A program made the position numbers and the translations under genes. From Burkholderiales bacterium (GTDB taxonomy: Bacteria; Pseudomonadota; Gammaproteobacteria; Burkholderiales; Burkholderiaceae_C), in contig JADJCH010000063.1 in NCBI GenBank assembly GCA_016703325.1, positions 315,296 to 379,295 on the forward strand: DNA of 64,000 bases. The letters run 5' to 3'. How positions within the stretch are numbered: position 1 is the first letter of the stretch; every line of letters begins with the position of its first letter. The notes under the pieces were generated by a model. It was not told the DNA's origin. It saw nothing but the letters and a program-made list of their open reading frames with translations, and searched no databases. This document shows, one piece after another, positions 46,901-52,543 of this stretch.

Positions 46901-48986
46901 TGGTCTGGTCGGAAATGGTGCCGATGACCGCCGCATAGACCGGGCGGTTGCCCGTGACCGCATCCGCCGTCGCGCTGATGGCGAGCTGGACGCGCACCGC
47001 GCTCGCGAGCCGCGCGATGCCGTTGTTCACCGGGTTCCAGTTCAGGCCGGCGTCGTTGCTGAGGTAGACCCCCTTGCCCGCCATCCCGACAAACATGCGC
47101 AGCGGATTGACCGGATCGAGCACCAGGTCGGTGACGGCGCCGGCAGGAAACGCCTCGTCCGCCTCGTCCACGGTGCCGTCGGCGTCGTTGTCGACCCCGT
47201 CGGTCGGCTTGCCGACGCTGGCCGCACGCAGGTCGGTGAAGCTTGCCCCGCCGTTGGTGCTGCGGAACAGCCCGCCGCCGCCGACGCCGGTGCCGTCGGT
47301 CGTGACCATCAGGACACCCGCGGCCGTGACCTCGACAGCCTTGATGGTGCTGCCCATGAACTGGCTGCGGCCGACGAGCGTCCAGGTCTGCCCGCCATCG
47401 GTGCTCTTGAGCACGCCCATGGCAACCGCTGCACGGTTGGAGAAGATCGAACTGCTCGCACTGCCGGTGCCGGCGTAGATGGTGTTCGGGTTGCTCGGAT
47501 CCACCGCCAGCGCCGAGATCGACAGCGTCGGCATGTGGTCGGTCAAGGGCACGGCGCTGTAGGTGTTCACCTCGACGCGGCGGTTCTGGGCCTGGCCTGC
47601 CAGCGTGGCGTTGTCGCCGATCGGAACACTCTCGCCATAGGCGATCACCGCAATGCGCTCGGGCGCAATGCCCAGCGAGACCAGCAGGGCCTTCGCACTC
47701 TCGGCGCGCTGGCGTGAGAGGATGATGTTGGACGCATCCGTGCCGGTGGAATCGGTGTGGCCGCCCAGTTCGATGGTCACCCCGGGCCGCCCGGCCAGAC
47801 TGGCTGCGAACGTGGTCAGCGCCGCCGTGTCCGCCGCATCGAGGGTCGATTCCGCCGTCGCGAAATTGATCGTCGATTCGAGCGCCCGACTGATGCGCCA
47901 CACCCCACCGCCGACCGTGCCGACCAGGATGTTGTTGTTGTCCGGGACCGCAATCGCCTGGATGGCGCCCGTGACCGGACGCCCGACGATGCCGGTGACC
48001 TGGCCATCGTTGAGCGGGCCGGGCCCCTGGCTGATCCAGGTCGGCACGCCTTGCACCAGGGCGGTGGCGCCGGAAAACGTGGCCGCATTCAGGCTGGCGG
48101 CGGCCACGGCAGCCTGCTCGGGCACGTCCGTGAGCTGGACCACCTGCGTTCCGAGCGTCACCGAGGTGTTGGTGAGGGTGGCCTGCCCGGCGCCTCCGCG
48201 CCCCACGGACAGGGTGTCGTTCCCGAGACCGAAACTGAGCAGCAGCTGCGGTGCACCGCTGCCCACCAGCCCGGGCACGAAGCCAGGACCCAGATCGTCG
48301 ACGATGATGATGTCGTCGCCGCTGCCCGCGTTGACCGTCAGCGACCCGTTGGGCGCGGCAATGGTGAGGTTGGCGAAGCTGCCGTTGTCGGAAGAGACGG
48401 TCAGCTGCCCGGCTGCAGGGCCCGCCCGCAGGCGGATGACATCGGCACCGGTCGTCCCCGTGACGGTCAGGTTGTCAGCCGTGCCAGTGACCGTCGCCGC
48501 CAGCGCGCCGAACTCGATGCCGCTGCCGCTCAGGGCCATCGGCCCGACATCGAGCCCGGCGGCACTGTCCATCTGCGCATCCGGGCTGTCGGCTGGATTG
48601 CCCAGCGACACGATGGGCTCGAAGCCATCGCTGCCAGAGCCGATGAGTTCCGCCGAAGCGGCCAGGTCAGCCGATGTCTGCGCCGACAGAGCGCCCATGT
48701 CGACGGTGATCTGCGCAGGCGCAGCAGCACCGATGACCAGCACCTCGGCGGCTGCCACGGTTTGCACCCCGGCATCCGAGGCGCTGCCCGCCGCGCTGGG
48801 GTCCACCGTCCAAGGAGACACATCGGCAGACAGCAGCACCCGTTGTTCCAGTTCCTGGAACAACACCTTGCGCGCAAACGGCGGCGCACCTCTGCGCTTG
48901 GAGGTCGTTCTGGACCGCTCCCGCGACCGCAGCCCCCTATCACCAAACAAGGACTTGAGAGAGAGCCGCGCGAATGGATTGGCCAC
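4892..48986 (-). CDS. giant LEPR-XLL multidomain surface protein/adhesin (whole gene, with four frame breaks)
   Basis: Read as a single gene of about 44.1 kb. Five long minus-strand open segments abut exactly where one base is missing (near 39227, 25730, 13986) or extra (near 40953). Correcting these gives 44,097 nt, or 14,698 residues, an integral number of codons. The start is GTG 48986 with AAGGA at 48997-48993, spacing 6, giving the N-terminus [18 protein letters not shown] typical of LEPR-XLL proteins. No Sec signal peptide or membrane helix is visible, and I saw essentially no cysteine in the true frames. The protein is built of beta-rich extracellular modules (Asp-box, RTX, FG-GAP, ELWxxDGT, PKD, SdrD-B-like, jelly-roll) plus an OmpA-like domain. 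A cell-surface or secreted adhesin/matrix protein is the likely role. A recently broken gene is the alternative to sequencing error. Confidence 0.8.
5655..14395 (-). repeat. array of about twelve jelly-roll (CBM-like) repeats
   Basis: Each copy is about 350-365 bp: [93 protein letters not shown]. Approximate positions: 5655-6020, 6035-6400, 6415-6775, 7350-7710, 7725-8085, 8670-9030, 9045-9405, 9985-10345, 10910-11270, 12645-13000, 13660-14020, 14035-14395. Nucleotide similarity is very high among most copies; a diverged copy lies at 33010-33360. The fold resembles CBM4/9-type sandwiches. Confidence 0.85.
6773..9405 (-). repeat. two tandem 1.32-kb super-repeats
   Basis: Landmarks around the GTCGGTGGCCGTCACCACG segment recur near 9406, 8088 and 6773, so the full units are 1318 and 1315 bp. 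Each holds He_PIG-like, PKD, Ig-like and two jelly-roll modules. Aligned stretches such as 8161-8310 and 6841-6990 are nearly identical. Confidence 0.8.
13987..25733 (-). CDS. giant protein, segment 4 of 5
   Basis: About 3,910 residues. In order: end of the FG-GAP domain ([30 protein letters not shown]), ELWxxDGT-type repeats (24480-23200), a PPC-like domain and short RTX patch ([11 protein letters not shown]), an LRR domain split by a seven-blade propeller, two golvesin/CBM-like domains, a SdrD-B-like domain, a second ELWxxDGT array split by a Rossmann-like domain, three PKD domains (15360-14450), and the first of the YARNNAAF jelly-roll repeats. The frame breaks at 13986/13987: the plus strand reads CCAGCCGGCAGG where sister repeats read CCAGCCGGTCAGG, so a single T is missing. 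Confidence 0.75.
15470..18430 (-). repeat. ELWxxDGT repeat array 2, interrupted
   Basis: Units with [64 protein letters not shown] and [11 protein letters not shown], each followed by xLYFxA strands. Two paired beta-sandwich inserts ([14 protein letters not shown] and [13 protein letters not shown]) and a Rossmann-like domain are embedded. Confidence 0.72.
16810..17500 (-). other. Rossmann-like (GATase1/ThuA-like) domain inside the repeat array
   Basis: About 230 residues with alternating beta/alpha character: [70 protein letters not shown] and [10 protein letters not shown]. The pattern (DVIVLG, then [13 protein letters not shown], then HPVTxG) resembles the class I glutamine amidotransferase-like/ThuA fold. 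No catalytic Cys is present. Binding or structural use is more likely than catalysis. Confidence 0.5.
18450..18690 (-). other. SdrD B-like domain
   Basis: One domain reading [19 protein letters not shown], then [18 protein letters not shown] and [20 protein letters not shown]. This is the typical SdrD-B/CNA-B-like sequence with Ca-loop aspartates, used as a stalk in surface adhesins. Confidence 0.85.
19880..20740 (-). other. two golvesin-like / carbohydrate-binding-like domains
   Basis: Two related domains: [19 protein letters not shown] to [11 protein letters not shown] and [19 protein letters not shown] to [14 protein letters not shown]. Both share WTFDGLxxGxxYEVFxTW and ASLGxxxxxxxxLRVxLS segments, as in golvesin C-terminal and xanthan-lyase-associated domains. 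Carbohydrate binding is inferred from the family. Confidence 0.55.
20730..22390 (-). other. leucine-rich-repeat domain split by a propeller
   Basis: LRR units [52 protein letters not shown] and [18 protein letters not shown] lie at 22390-22000. They resume as [20 protein letters not shown] and [19 protein letters not shown] at 20890-20730. Everything between is the seven-unit propeller. Confidence 0.7.
20885..21990 (-). repeat. seven-blade FG-GAP-like propeller, seven units of about 53 residues
   Basis: Seven tandem units of about 158 bp with consensus [20 protein letters not shown] followed by LIGAxxDDxGAxxxGAAYLF and DGxTGxLKxT. The unit count equals a closed seven-blade propeller. The copies are similar in DNA as well as protein, suggesting recent duplication. 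Confidence 0.8.
23200..24480 (-). repeat. ELWxxDGT repeat array 1
   Basis: Units contain [38 protein letters not shown] and ELWRSNGT followed by GTxxVxxI and a LTxVGxxLYFxA strand. These repeats are typical of secreted repeat proteins and probably form a propeller. Confidence 0.75.
25560..28440 (-). repeat. FG-GAP / VCBS-like repeats
   Basis: Repeats with the Ca-loop DxNxDGxx[145 protein letters not shown], crossing the frame break at about 25730. Typical of integrin-alpha-like propellers. Confidence 0.82.
25722..39226 (-). CDS. giant protein, segment 3 of 5 (RTX and FG-GAP region)
   Basis: About 4,500 residues. It continues the beta-modules ([18 protein letters not shown]), passes an EF-hand-like loop ([12 protein letters not shown], near 37510), then a block of about 3.6 kb of RTX nonapeptides (33460-37095). 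A diverged jelly-roll module (about 33010-33360), IN-like modules (each with LVxDLNxAL), further RTX patches and pre-peptidase C-terminal-like pairs follow ([25 protein letters not shown]). Last come FG-GAP repeats (28440 downward) interrupted by a jelly-roll domain ([15 protein letters not shown] to [12 protein letters not shown], about 27320-27780). The frame is lost near 25728-25733: SDTASSDAN should continue as LLIGRTTTG, which needs one added base; otherwise translation stops at 25722. Confidence 0.75.
33460..37095 (-). repeat. RTX (hemolysin-type calcium-binding) repeat block
   Basis: Dense GGxGxDxUx nonapeptides, e.g. [51 protein letters not shown]. These fold into Ca-bound parallel beta-rolls outside the cell and stay unfolded at cytosolic calcium. 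Block length is about 1,200 residues; smaller RTX patches lie near 32400, 30500, 29450 and 22650. Confidence 0.88.
37300..44300 (-). repeat. repeated secreted beta-modules with IN-like inserts
   Basis: Diverged copies of a long beta-rich unit recur: [11 protein letters not shown] near 43900, [12 protein letters not shown] near 42990 and [12 protein letters not shown] near 40665, each followed by a FGFLGV/LGFLGV/FGFVGI strand and a DPGxxxxDGRIxL-type segment, and by [14 protein letters not shown] (43215) or [14 protein letters not shown] (41930). IN-like modules with LxxDxNxAL are interspersed. No function beyond a structural stalk can be assigned. Confidence 0.55.
39227..40955 (-). CDS. giant protein, segment 2 of 5
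   Basis: About 575 residues continuing the protein after the one-base insertion near 40953. It resumes with [20 protein letters not shown] (the second half of an IN-like module), then another copy of the beta-module ([51 protein letters not shown]) and a long beta-rich stretch ([29 protein letters not shown]). At 39227-39228 the coding strand reads GACTCCGCACC where GACTCCCGCACC restores frame (EDS then [13 protein letters not shown]), so a base is missing from a C run. Confidence 0.7.
40950..48986 (-). CDS. giant protein, segment 1 of 5 (N-terminus)
   Basis: About 2,680 residues. In order: LEPR-XLL motif (38-55); acidic linker with a few RTX-like nonapeptides (about 170-265, e.g. [11 protein letters not shown]); an Asp-box beta-propeller (about 315-1350) holding an OmpA-like domain at 370-476; a second short RTX-like patch ([20 protein letters not shown]); then copies of a secreted beta-module with recurrent FFxxN, FGFLGVxIVDG and DPGxxxxDGRIxLxEL segments; then two modules resembling the flagellin/hook IN motif (e.g. 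[11 protein letters not shown], then [15 protein letters not shown]). The reading frame is lost near 40950-40955 (GGTTCCGTCC on the coding strand), where one extra base shifts frame. Without the correction translation would end at 40827. Confidence 0.75.
44930..48040 (-). other. Asp-box (BNR/sortilin-like) beta-propeller domain
   Basis: Asp-box blades are visible at [32 protein letters not shown] and SVDNGRNL, with blade segments such as [33 protein letters not shown] and [17 protein letters not shown] Ca-loop-like [12 protein letters not shown] lies between two blades. The fold is that of sialidase/Vps10-type propellers; a catalytic role is not indicated. Confidence 0.75.
47559..47879 (-). 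other. OmpA-like peptidoglycan-binding domain inserted in the propeller
   Basis: Residues about 370-476: [18 protein letters not shown], then [47 protein letters not shown] and AQNRRVEV. Both residues expected to contact diaminopimelate are present (Asp in GHTD, first Arg in NRRVEV). It lies between [12 protein letters not shown] and [18 protein letters not shown], which in propeller terms belong to one blade. Confidence 0.82.
48822..48875 (-). other. LEPR-XLL motif, N-terminus of the giant protein
   Basis: Residues 38-55, [18 protein letters not shown], match the LEPR-XLL signature (x-LExRxLLSAD) found near the start of very large bacterial repeat proteins. The preceding 35 residues are basic ([17 protein letters not shown]) with no hydrophobic signal-peptide core. 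This placement, and AAGGA six bases before GTG 48986, decide the start. Confidence 0.8.
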
Positions 48987-49291
48987 GGAAGGTCCTTGGA
49001 TGTGCTTTGTCTCACAATACCATGCAGTGATCTTCTCGCCCATCCCGCTAAAACAGGATGCGCGACGGGGCGCTGGCCCCGGGGCCGATGCGCCCGCAGG
49101 GCGGCCGCCTGGAAGCGCCGCCACCGGCTTGCGGGGGGCCAAAGGCAGGGCCGGCGCACTGGAGCGCGCGGTTGGCCATGGCGACTGAGGCTACATTGCG
49201 GCTGTGCAATCCACCCGCATGCGGCGCGTTTGGATGCGCGCTAGTGTTCTAAAGTAACAACTCCCCACACTGCAAAGATGGAGCCAGACTG
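48987..49291. promoter_or_regulatory. divergent intergenic region between giant gene and sapC-like gene
   Basis: A 305-bp region that must hold promoters in both directions. Directly seen: AAGGA (48997-48993) for the giant gene and GGAG in GATGGAGCC about 8 bases before ATG 49292. I found no convincing -35/-10 pair; AT-richer stretches near 49005-49030 and 49245-49260 are the best places to look. Confidence 0.4.
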
Positions 49292-50089
49292 ATGACGACC
49301 CAATTGATGTTTTATGACTCAGCCGTTCCTGTCTCGAGCAAGCGCCATGTCGGTCTGTCCGTGAAGGCGGGGGAGCAATATGACTTCGCGCGCAAGGTCA
49401 GTTCGGTGCCGCTGACTGCGGCGGAAATGCGTCCGGCGGCAGCCGAGTATGTCGTGGTGTTTGCAGGCCAGGGCGAAACCGTGATGCCGGTGGTCATTCT
49501 CGGCGTCGAGGCAAACCAGAATCTCTATGTCAAGGACGATGGAGGCTGGGATTCCACTTATGTGCCCGCCTTTGTTCGTCGATATCCCTTTGTGTTCGCG
49601 GCAAGCCAGGACGGCAAGAGTTTCACCCTGTGCATCGACGAGGCCTTCAGTGGCTGCAATCGAGAGGGCCGCGGCGAACAATTGTTCGATATTGAAGGCG
49701 TTCGCACCCAATACCTTGAAACGGTGCTGAACTTCGTCAAGGGTTACCAGGTGCAGCACCAGCGCACCCAAGCCTTGTGCAAGCGGCTGGTGGAGCTTGG
49801 CCTGCTCGAGCCGGTGCAAGCCCGCTTCACCCTGCCGGGTGGTGTTCGCCGGGGGCTGACAGGCTTCATGGCGGTCAATCGCACCAAGCTGAAGGCGCTG
49901 AGCCGGGAAACGCTGGCCGACATGGCCGTCAGCGACGAACTGGAACTGATTTATCTCCACCTGCAATCGATGCTCAATTTCAAGCATTTGTTGCAACGAG
50001 CGGGTGCGGTTTCAAATGAAGCGCCCGCAGTGCAAGGTGAAGAATCTTCGGCCGAAGGCGAAGGCGAAACGGCACCGCTCGCCAACTGA
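49292..50089 (+). CDS. SapC-family protein
   Basis: A 265-residue protein matching the SapC family: opening FYDSAVPVSSKRHVGLSV, a central EYVVVFAGQGETVMPVVILG, then YVPAFVRRYPFVFAASQDG, CIDEAFSGCN and GVRTQYLETVLNFVKGYQVQ. A SapC in Campylobacter fetus is encoded in the S-layer locus; the biochemical role is unknown. The start ATG 49292 has GGAG upstream. No signal peptide is visible, so it is probably cytoplasmic. The C-terminus is an acidic tail rich in Glu/Ala. It diverges from the giant gene and precedes the export-like cluster, so a role in regulation or secretion of the surface protein is plausible but unproven. Confidence 0.85.
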   Translation: MTTQLMFYDSAVPVSSKRHVGLSVKAGEQYDFARKVSSVPLTAAEMRPAAAEYVVVFAGQGETVMPVVILGVEANQNLYVKDDGGWDSTYVPAFVRRYPFVFAASQDGKSFTLCIDEAFSGCNREGRGEQLFDIEGVRTQYLETVLNFVKGYQVQHQRTQALCKRLVELGLLEPVQARFTLPGGVRRGLTGFMAVNRTKLKALSRETLADMAVSDELELIYLHLQSMLNFKHLLQRAGAVSNEAPAVQGEESSAEGEGETAPLAN

Positions 50090-50667
50090 GACCGGGCCCC
50101 GGCACCGCTGCACCACCTGCCAGGGTGGTGCGCGTGCCGGGTTTCGGCAACGGCGCTGGCGGGTCGACGGCGCGGGCCCATGGGCCATTGCAGGTCGCCT
50201 TCGTGAATCTGCAGGGGGTCGTCAGTCATGCGCATGGCCCAGGCCGTCTGGGCAGGCCCATGACCGTCAGCTTGCACCATTCTCAGCGGCACCCCGCTGG
50301 CGACGGATGGCTCGCACAGGGTCAACCTGACACACAGGCGGCGCCTCTTCAGTCTGGATGCATGGCAGCCACGGGTTTTCGCCAGGGCTGCTGTCGATGC
50401 CCTTGCGCGCGGCCGGCAGCGCCGACCGGTCGCTGGCGCAGCGCCGACCGGACTGATGAAGACAGAAACTGTGAAGCTGCTCTAATGATGTGTGGATTCG
50501 ATGCGCGATGTCGTGAAACAGGACCGTCGGCCCGACGCCATGGCTGACTGCCAACCGGCGCCCGTGGCGGCTGCAGCCCCAGCCAGCGCAGCGCGCGGCA
50601 GCCACTGCGCCGCCGGCAGCCTGCCCTGGCGTGCCGGCCAATCCTGAGCCGATTCGGCCCGACGCCG
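50090..50667. other. 578-bp intergenic stretch, no gene recognised
   Basis: No open frame here has family-like composition or a ribosome-binding site. The region separates the SapC gene from the compact four-gene cluster and probably carries that cluster's promoter. A slightly AT-richer segment around 50465-50500 is the likeliest promoter area, but no clear -35/-10 pair was found. Confidence 0.4.
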
Positions 50668-52533
50668 ATGTCAGCCCCTGTTCATTCCGACAGTGACGTG
50701 CCCCGCGCGGGCAGCGACCTGTCTGCCTGGGGCCGGTTTGCATCGCCCCGCGACCATGCCGAGTTCTTTGATGCATGGCTGTCGCTGCTGGCGGCGCGCA
50801 TCCCACGGTCGCTGGCTGCCGTGCTGCTGGCACGTGACCGGGCAGAGGGTGCCTTCACCGTGGCGGCGGTCTGGCCCGACCCCCGCCGCGACATGCAGTA
50901 CCTCTCGCCCGTGGCGCAGAAGGCGCTTCGCAGCCGCGAAGGCGTGGTCGCCGCACCCGGCGGCGAAACGCCCCCCCTGGCCGACGGCGCCGCCCATGTC
51001 GGCTACCCGGTCGAGGTGGCCGGGCTGTTGTGCGCGGCCGTGGTCTTCGATCTCGGCCCCGGGCCGGTGGCTGGCCTGCAGGAGGCGCTGCGCGACATCC
51101 ATTGGGCGGCTGCCTGGCTGACCGACCACTTCCGCACGCAGGCGATGGCCGAGCGGGAAGCCGATCTGGCACGGGCCGCGCTGTTCAATGAAACCCTGGC
51201 CACGGCCATGCAGCACCATCGGCTGCAGCCGTCGGCGCTGTCGGTCGTGAATGAACTGGCGCAGCGCCTGCGCTGCGACCGGGTCTCGGCAGGCTTCGAG
51301 GCTGCCGGCCAGGTGGTGCCGCTGGTGATGTCCAACACGGCCACGTTCGATGCGCGGTCCGACCTGGTGCGCTGGGTGGGTGCGGCGATGGACGAGGTGC
51401 TGGATCTGGGCGTGCCGGTGCAGTTGCCCGCGCCGGACGCTGAACCGCTGGCCGGGCTGGCACACGCCGACAGCGCGCGCCAGATGGGCGTGGTGGCCAT
51501 GCTGTCGGTGCCCGTGCGCGCGCAGGGGCAGACCATCGGCGTGCTGACGCTGGAGCGCATCGCCGGCCCGGCATTCACCCAGGATGAAGCCAGCGCAGCC
51601 GCGTCGCTGGGCGTGCTGCTGGGACCCTACTGGGGCCAGCAGCGGGCCAATGAGCGTGGCACGCTGGCGCAACTGCGCGCGGCCACGCTGGCGGGCATGC
51701 GCGAACTCACCGGCCCGCAGCGCCCCGGGCTGAAGCTGGGCGGCTTGCTGGCAGCCCTGTTGCTGGCTGTCGTGGCGCTCTGGGAGACCGACTACCGTGT
51801 CTCGGCGCGCACGGTGGTCGAAGGCTCGACCCAGATCGCGGCGGTGGCGCCTTTCGACGGGTTCGTCTCCGAGGGCCTGGTGCGTGCCGGCGACACCGTG
51901 CGCAGGGGCCAGCCGCTGGCGCGCCTGGACAACCGCGACCTGCTCCTGGAACGCTCACGCTGGCTGGCCGAACGGGAACAACTGCTGCGCCGCTACCAGG
52001 TGGCCCAGGCCCAGGCCGACCGTGCGGCCATGGGCGTGCTGGCGGCCCAGGTCAACCAGGCCGAAGCCCAGCTGGCGCTGGCTGAAGAGCGGCTGTCGCG
52101 CACCACGCTGGTGGCGCCCTTCGACGGCGTGGTGGTGTCGGGCGATCTCAGCCAGCAGATCGGGTCGCCGCTGCAGACCGGGCAGACGCTGTTCGAGCTG
52201 GCGCCGCTGCAGGGCTTCCGCGTCATGATGCAGGTCGACGACCGCGACATCGCAGGCCTGGAACTGGGGCAGCGCGGTGAGTTGGTGCTGTCGGGCCTGC
52301 CTGACCGCAAGCTGCCGATCAGCGTCAAGCGCATCACGCCGGTGGCCACGCAGCAGGACGGGCGCAATGTCTTCGCCGTCGAAGCCGCCATCGACGCCAC
52401 GGCGGGTGCCGCGTTGCGCCCCGGCATGCAGGGCATCGGCAAGGTGGCGGTGGGCCAGCGCAGCCTGCTGTGGATCTGGACCCACGGCTTCGTCGACTGG
52501 CTGCGCCTGACGTTGTGGAACTGGTCGCCCTGA
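50668..52533 (+). CDS. GAF-domain / HlyD-type membrane fusion protein
   Basis: A 621-residue protein with an unusual order. Residues about 25-150 and 175-335 look like two GAF sensor domains (second with LSVVNELAQRLRCDRVSAGF and MLSVPVRAQGQTIGVLTLER). One transmembrane helix follows at about 355-373 (GGLLAALLLAVVALW). Then a HlyD-type adaptor: lipoyl-like half VAPFDGFVSEGLVRAGDTVR, an alpha-hairpin (about 425-480), and second lipoyl half TTLVAPFDGVVVSGDL, then beta-barrel. The topology implies cytoplasmic GAFs and a periplasmic adaptor. First of four tightly packed genes; the M50 gene starts about 10 bp after its stop. Start ATG 50668 has no strong Shine-Dalgarno, so the exact N-terminus is less certain. 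Confidence 0.85.
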   Translation: MSAPVHSDSDVPRAGSDLSAWGRFASPRDHAEFFDAWLSLLAARIPRSLAAVLLARDRAEGAFTVAAVWPDPRRDMQYLSPVAQKALRSREGVVAAPGGETPPLADGAAHVGYPVEVAGLLCAAVVFDLGPGPVAGLQEALRDIHWAAAWLTDHFRTQAMAEREADLARAALFNETLATAMQHHRLQPSALSVVNELAQRLRCDRVSAGFEAAGQVVPLVMSNTATFDARSDLVRWVGAAMDEVLDLGVPVQLPAPDAEPLAGLAHADSARQMGVVAMLSVPVRAQGQTIGVLTLERIAGPAFTQDEASAAASLGVLLGPYWGQQRANERGTLAQLRAATLAGMRELTGPQRPGLKLGGLLAALLLAVVALWETDYRVSARTVVEGSTQIAAVAPFDGFVSEGLVRAGDTVRRGQPLARLDNRDLLLERSRWLAEREQLLRRYQVAQAQADRAAMGVLAAQVNQAEAQLALAEERLSRTTLVAPFDGVVVSGDLSQQIGSPLQTGQTLFELAPLQGFRVMMQVDDRDIAGLELGQRGELVLSGLPDRKLPISVKRITPVATQQDGRNVFAVEAAIDATAGAALRPGMQGIGKVAVGQRSLLWIWTHGFVDWLRLTLWNWSP

Positions 52534-52543
52534 GGCCGTGGCC

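Noticed and set aside
4892..48986. Five separate giant genes.
   Set aside because: Segments lack starts at the breaks, domains are cut mid-module (a jelly-roll at 13986, an FG-GAP domain at 25730), and one-base corrections rejoin them in register.
50125..50547. Open frame of 140 codons in the gap after the SapC gene.
   Set aside because: Composition is low-complexity (Arg/Gly/Ala/Cys), there is no ribosome-binding site and no family resemblance.
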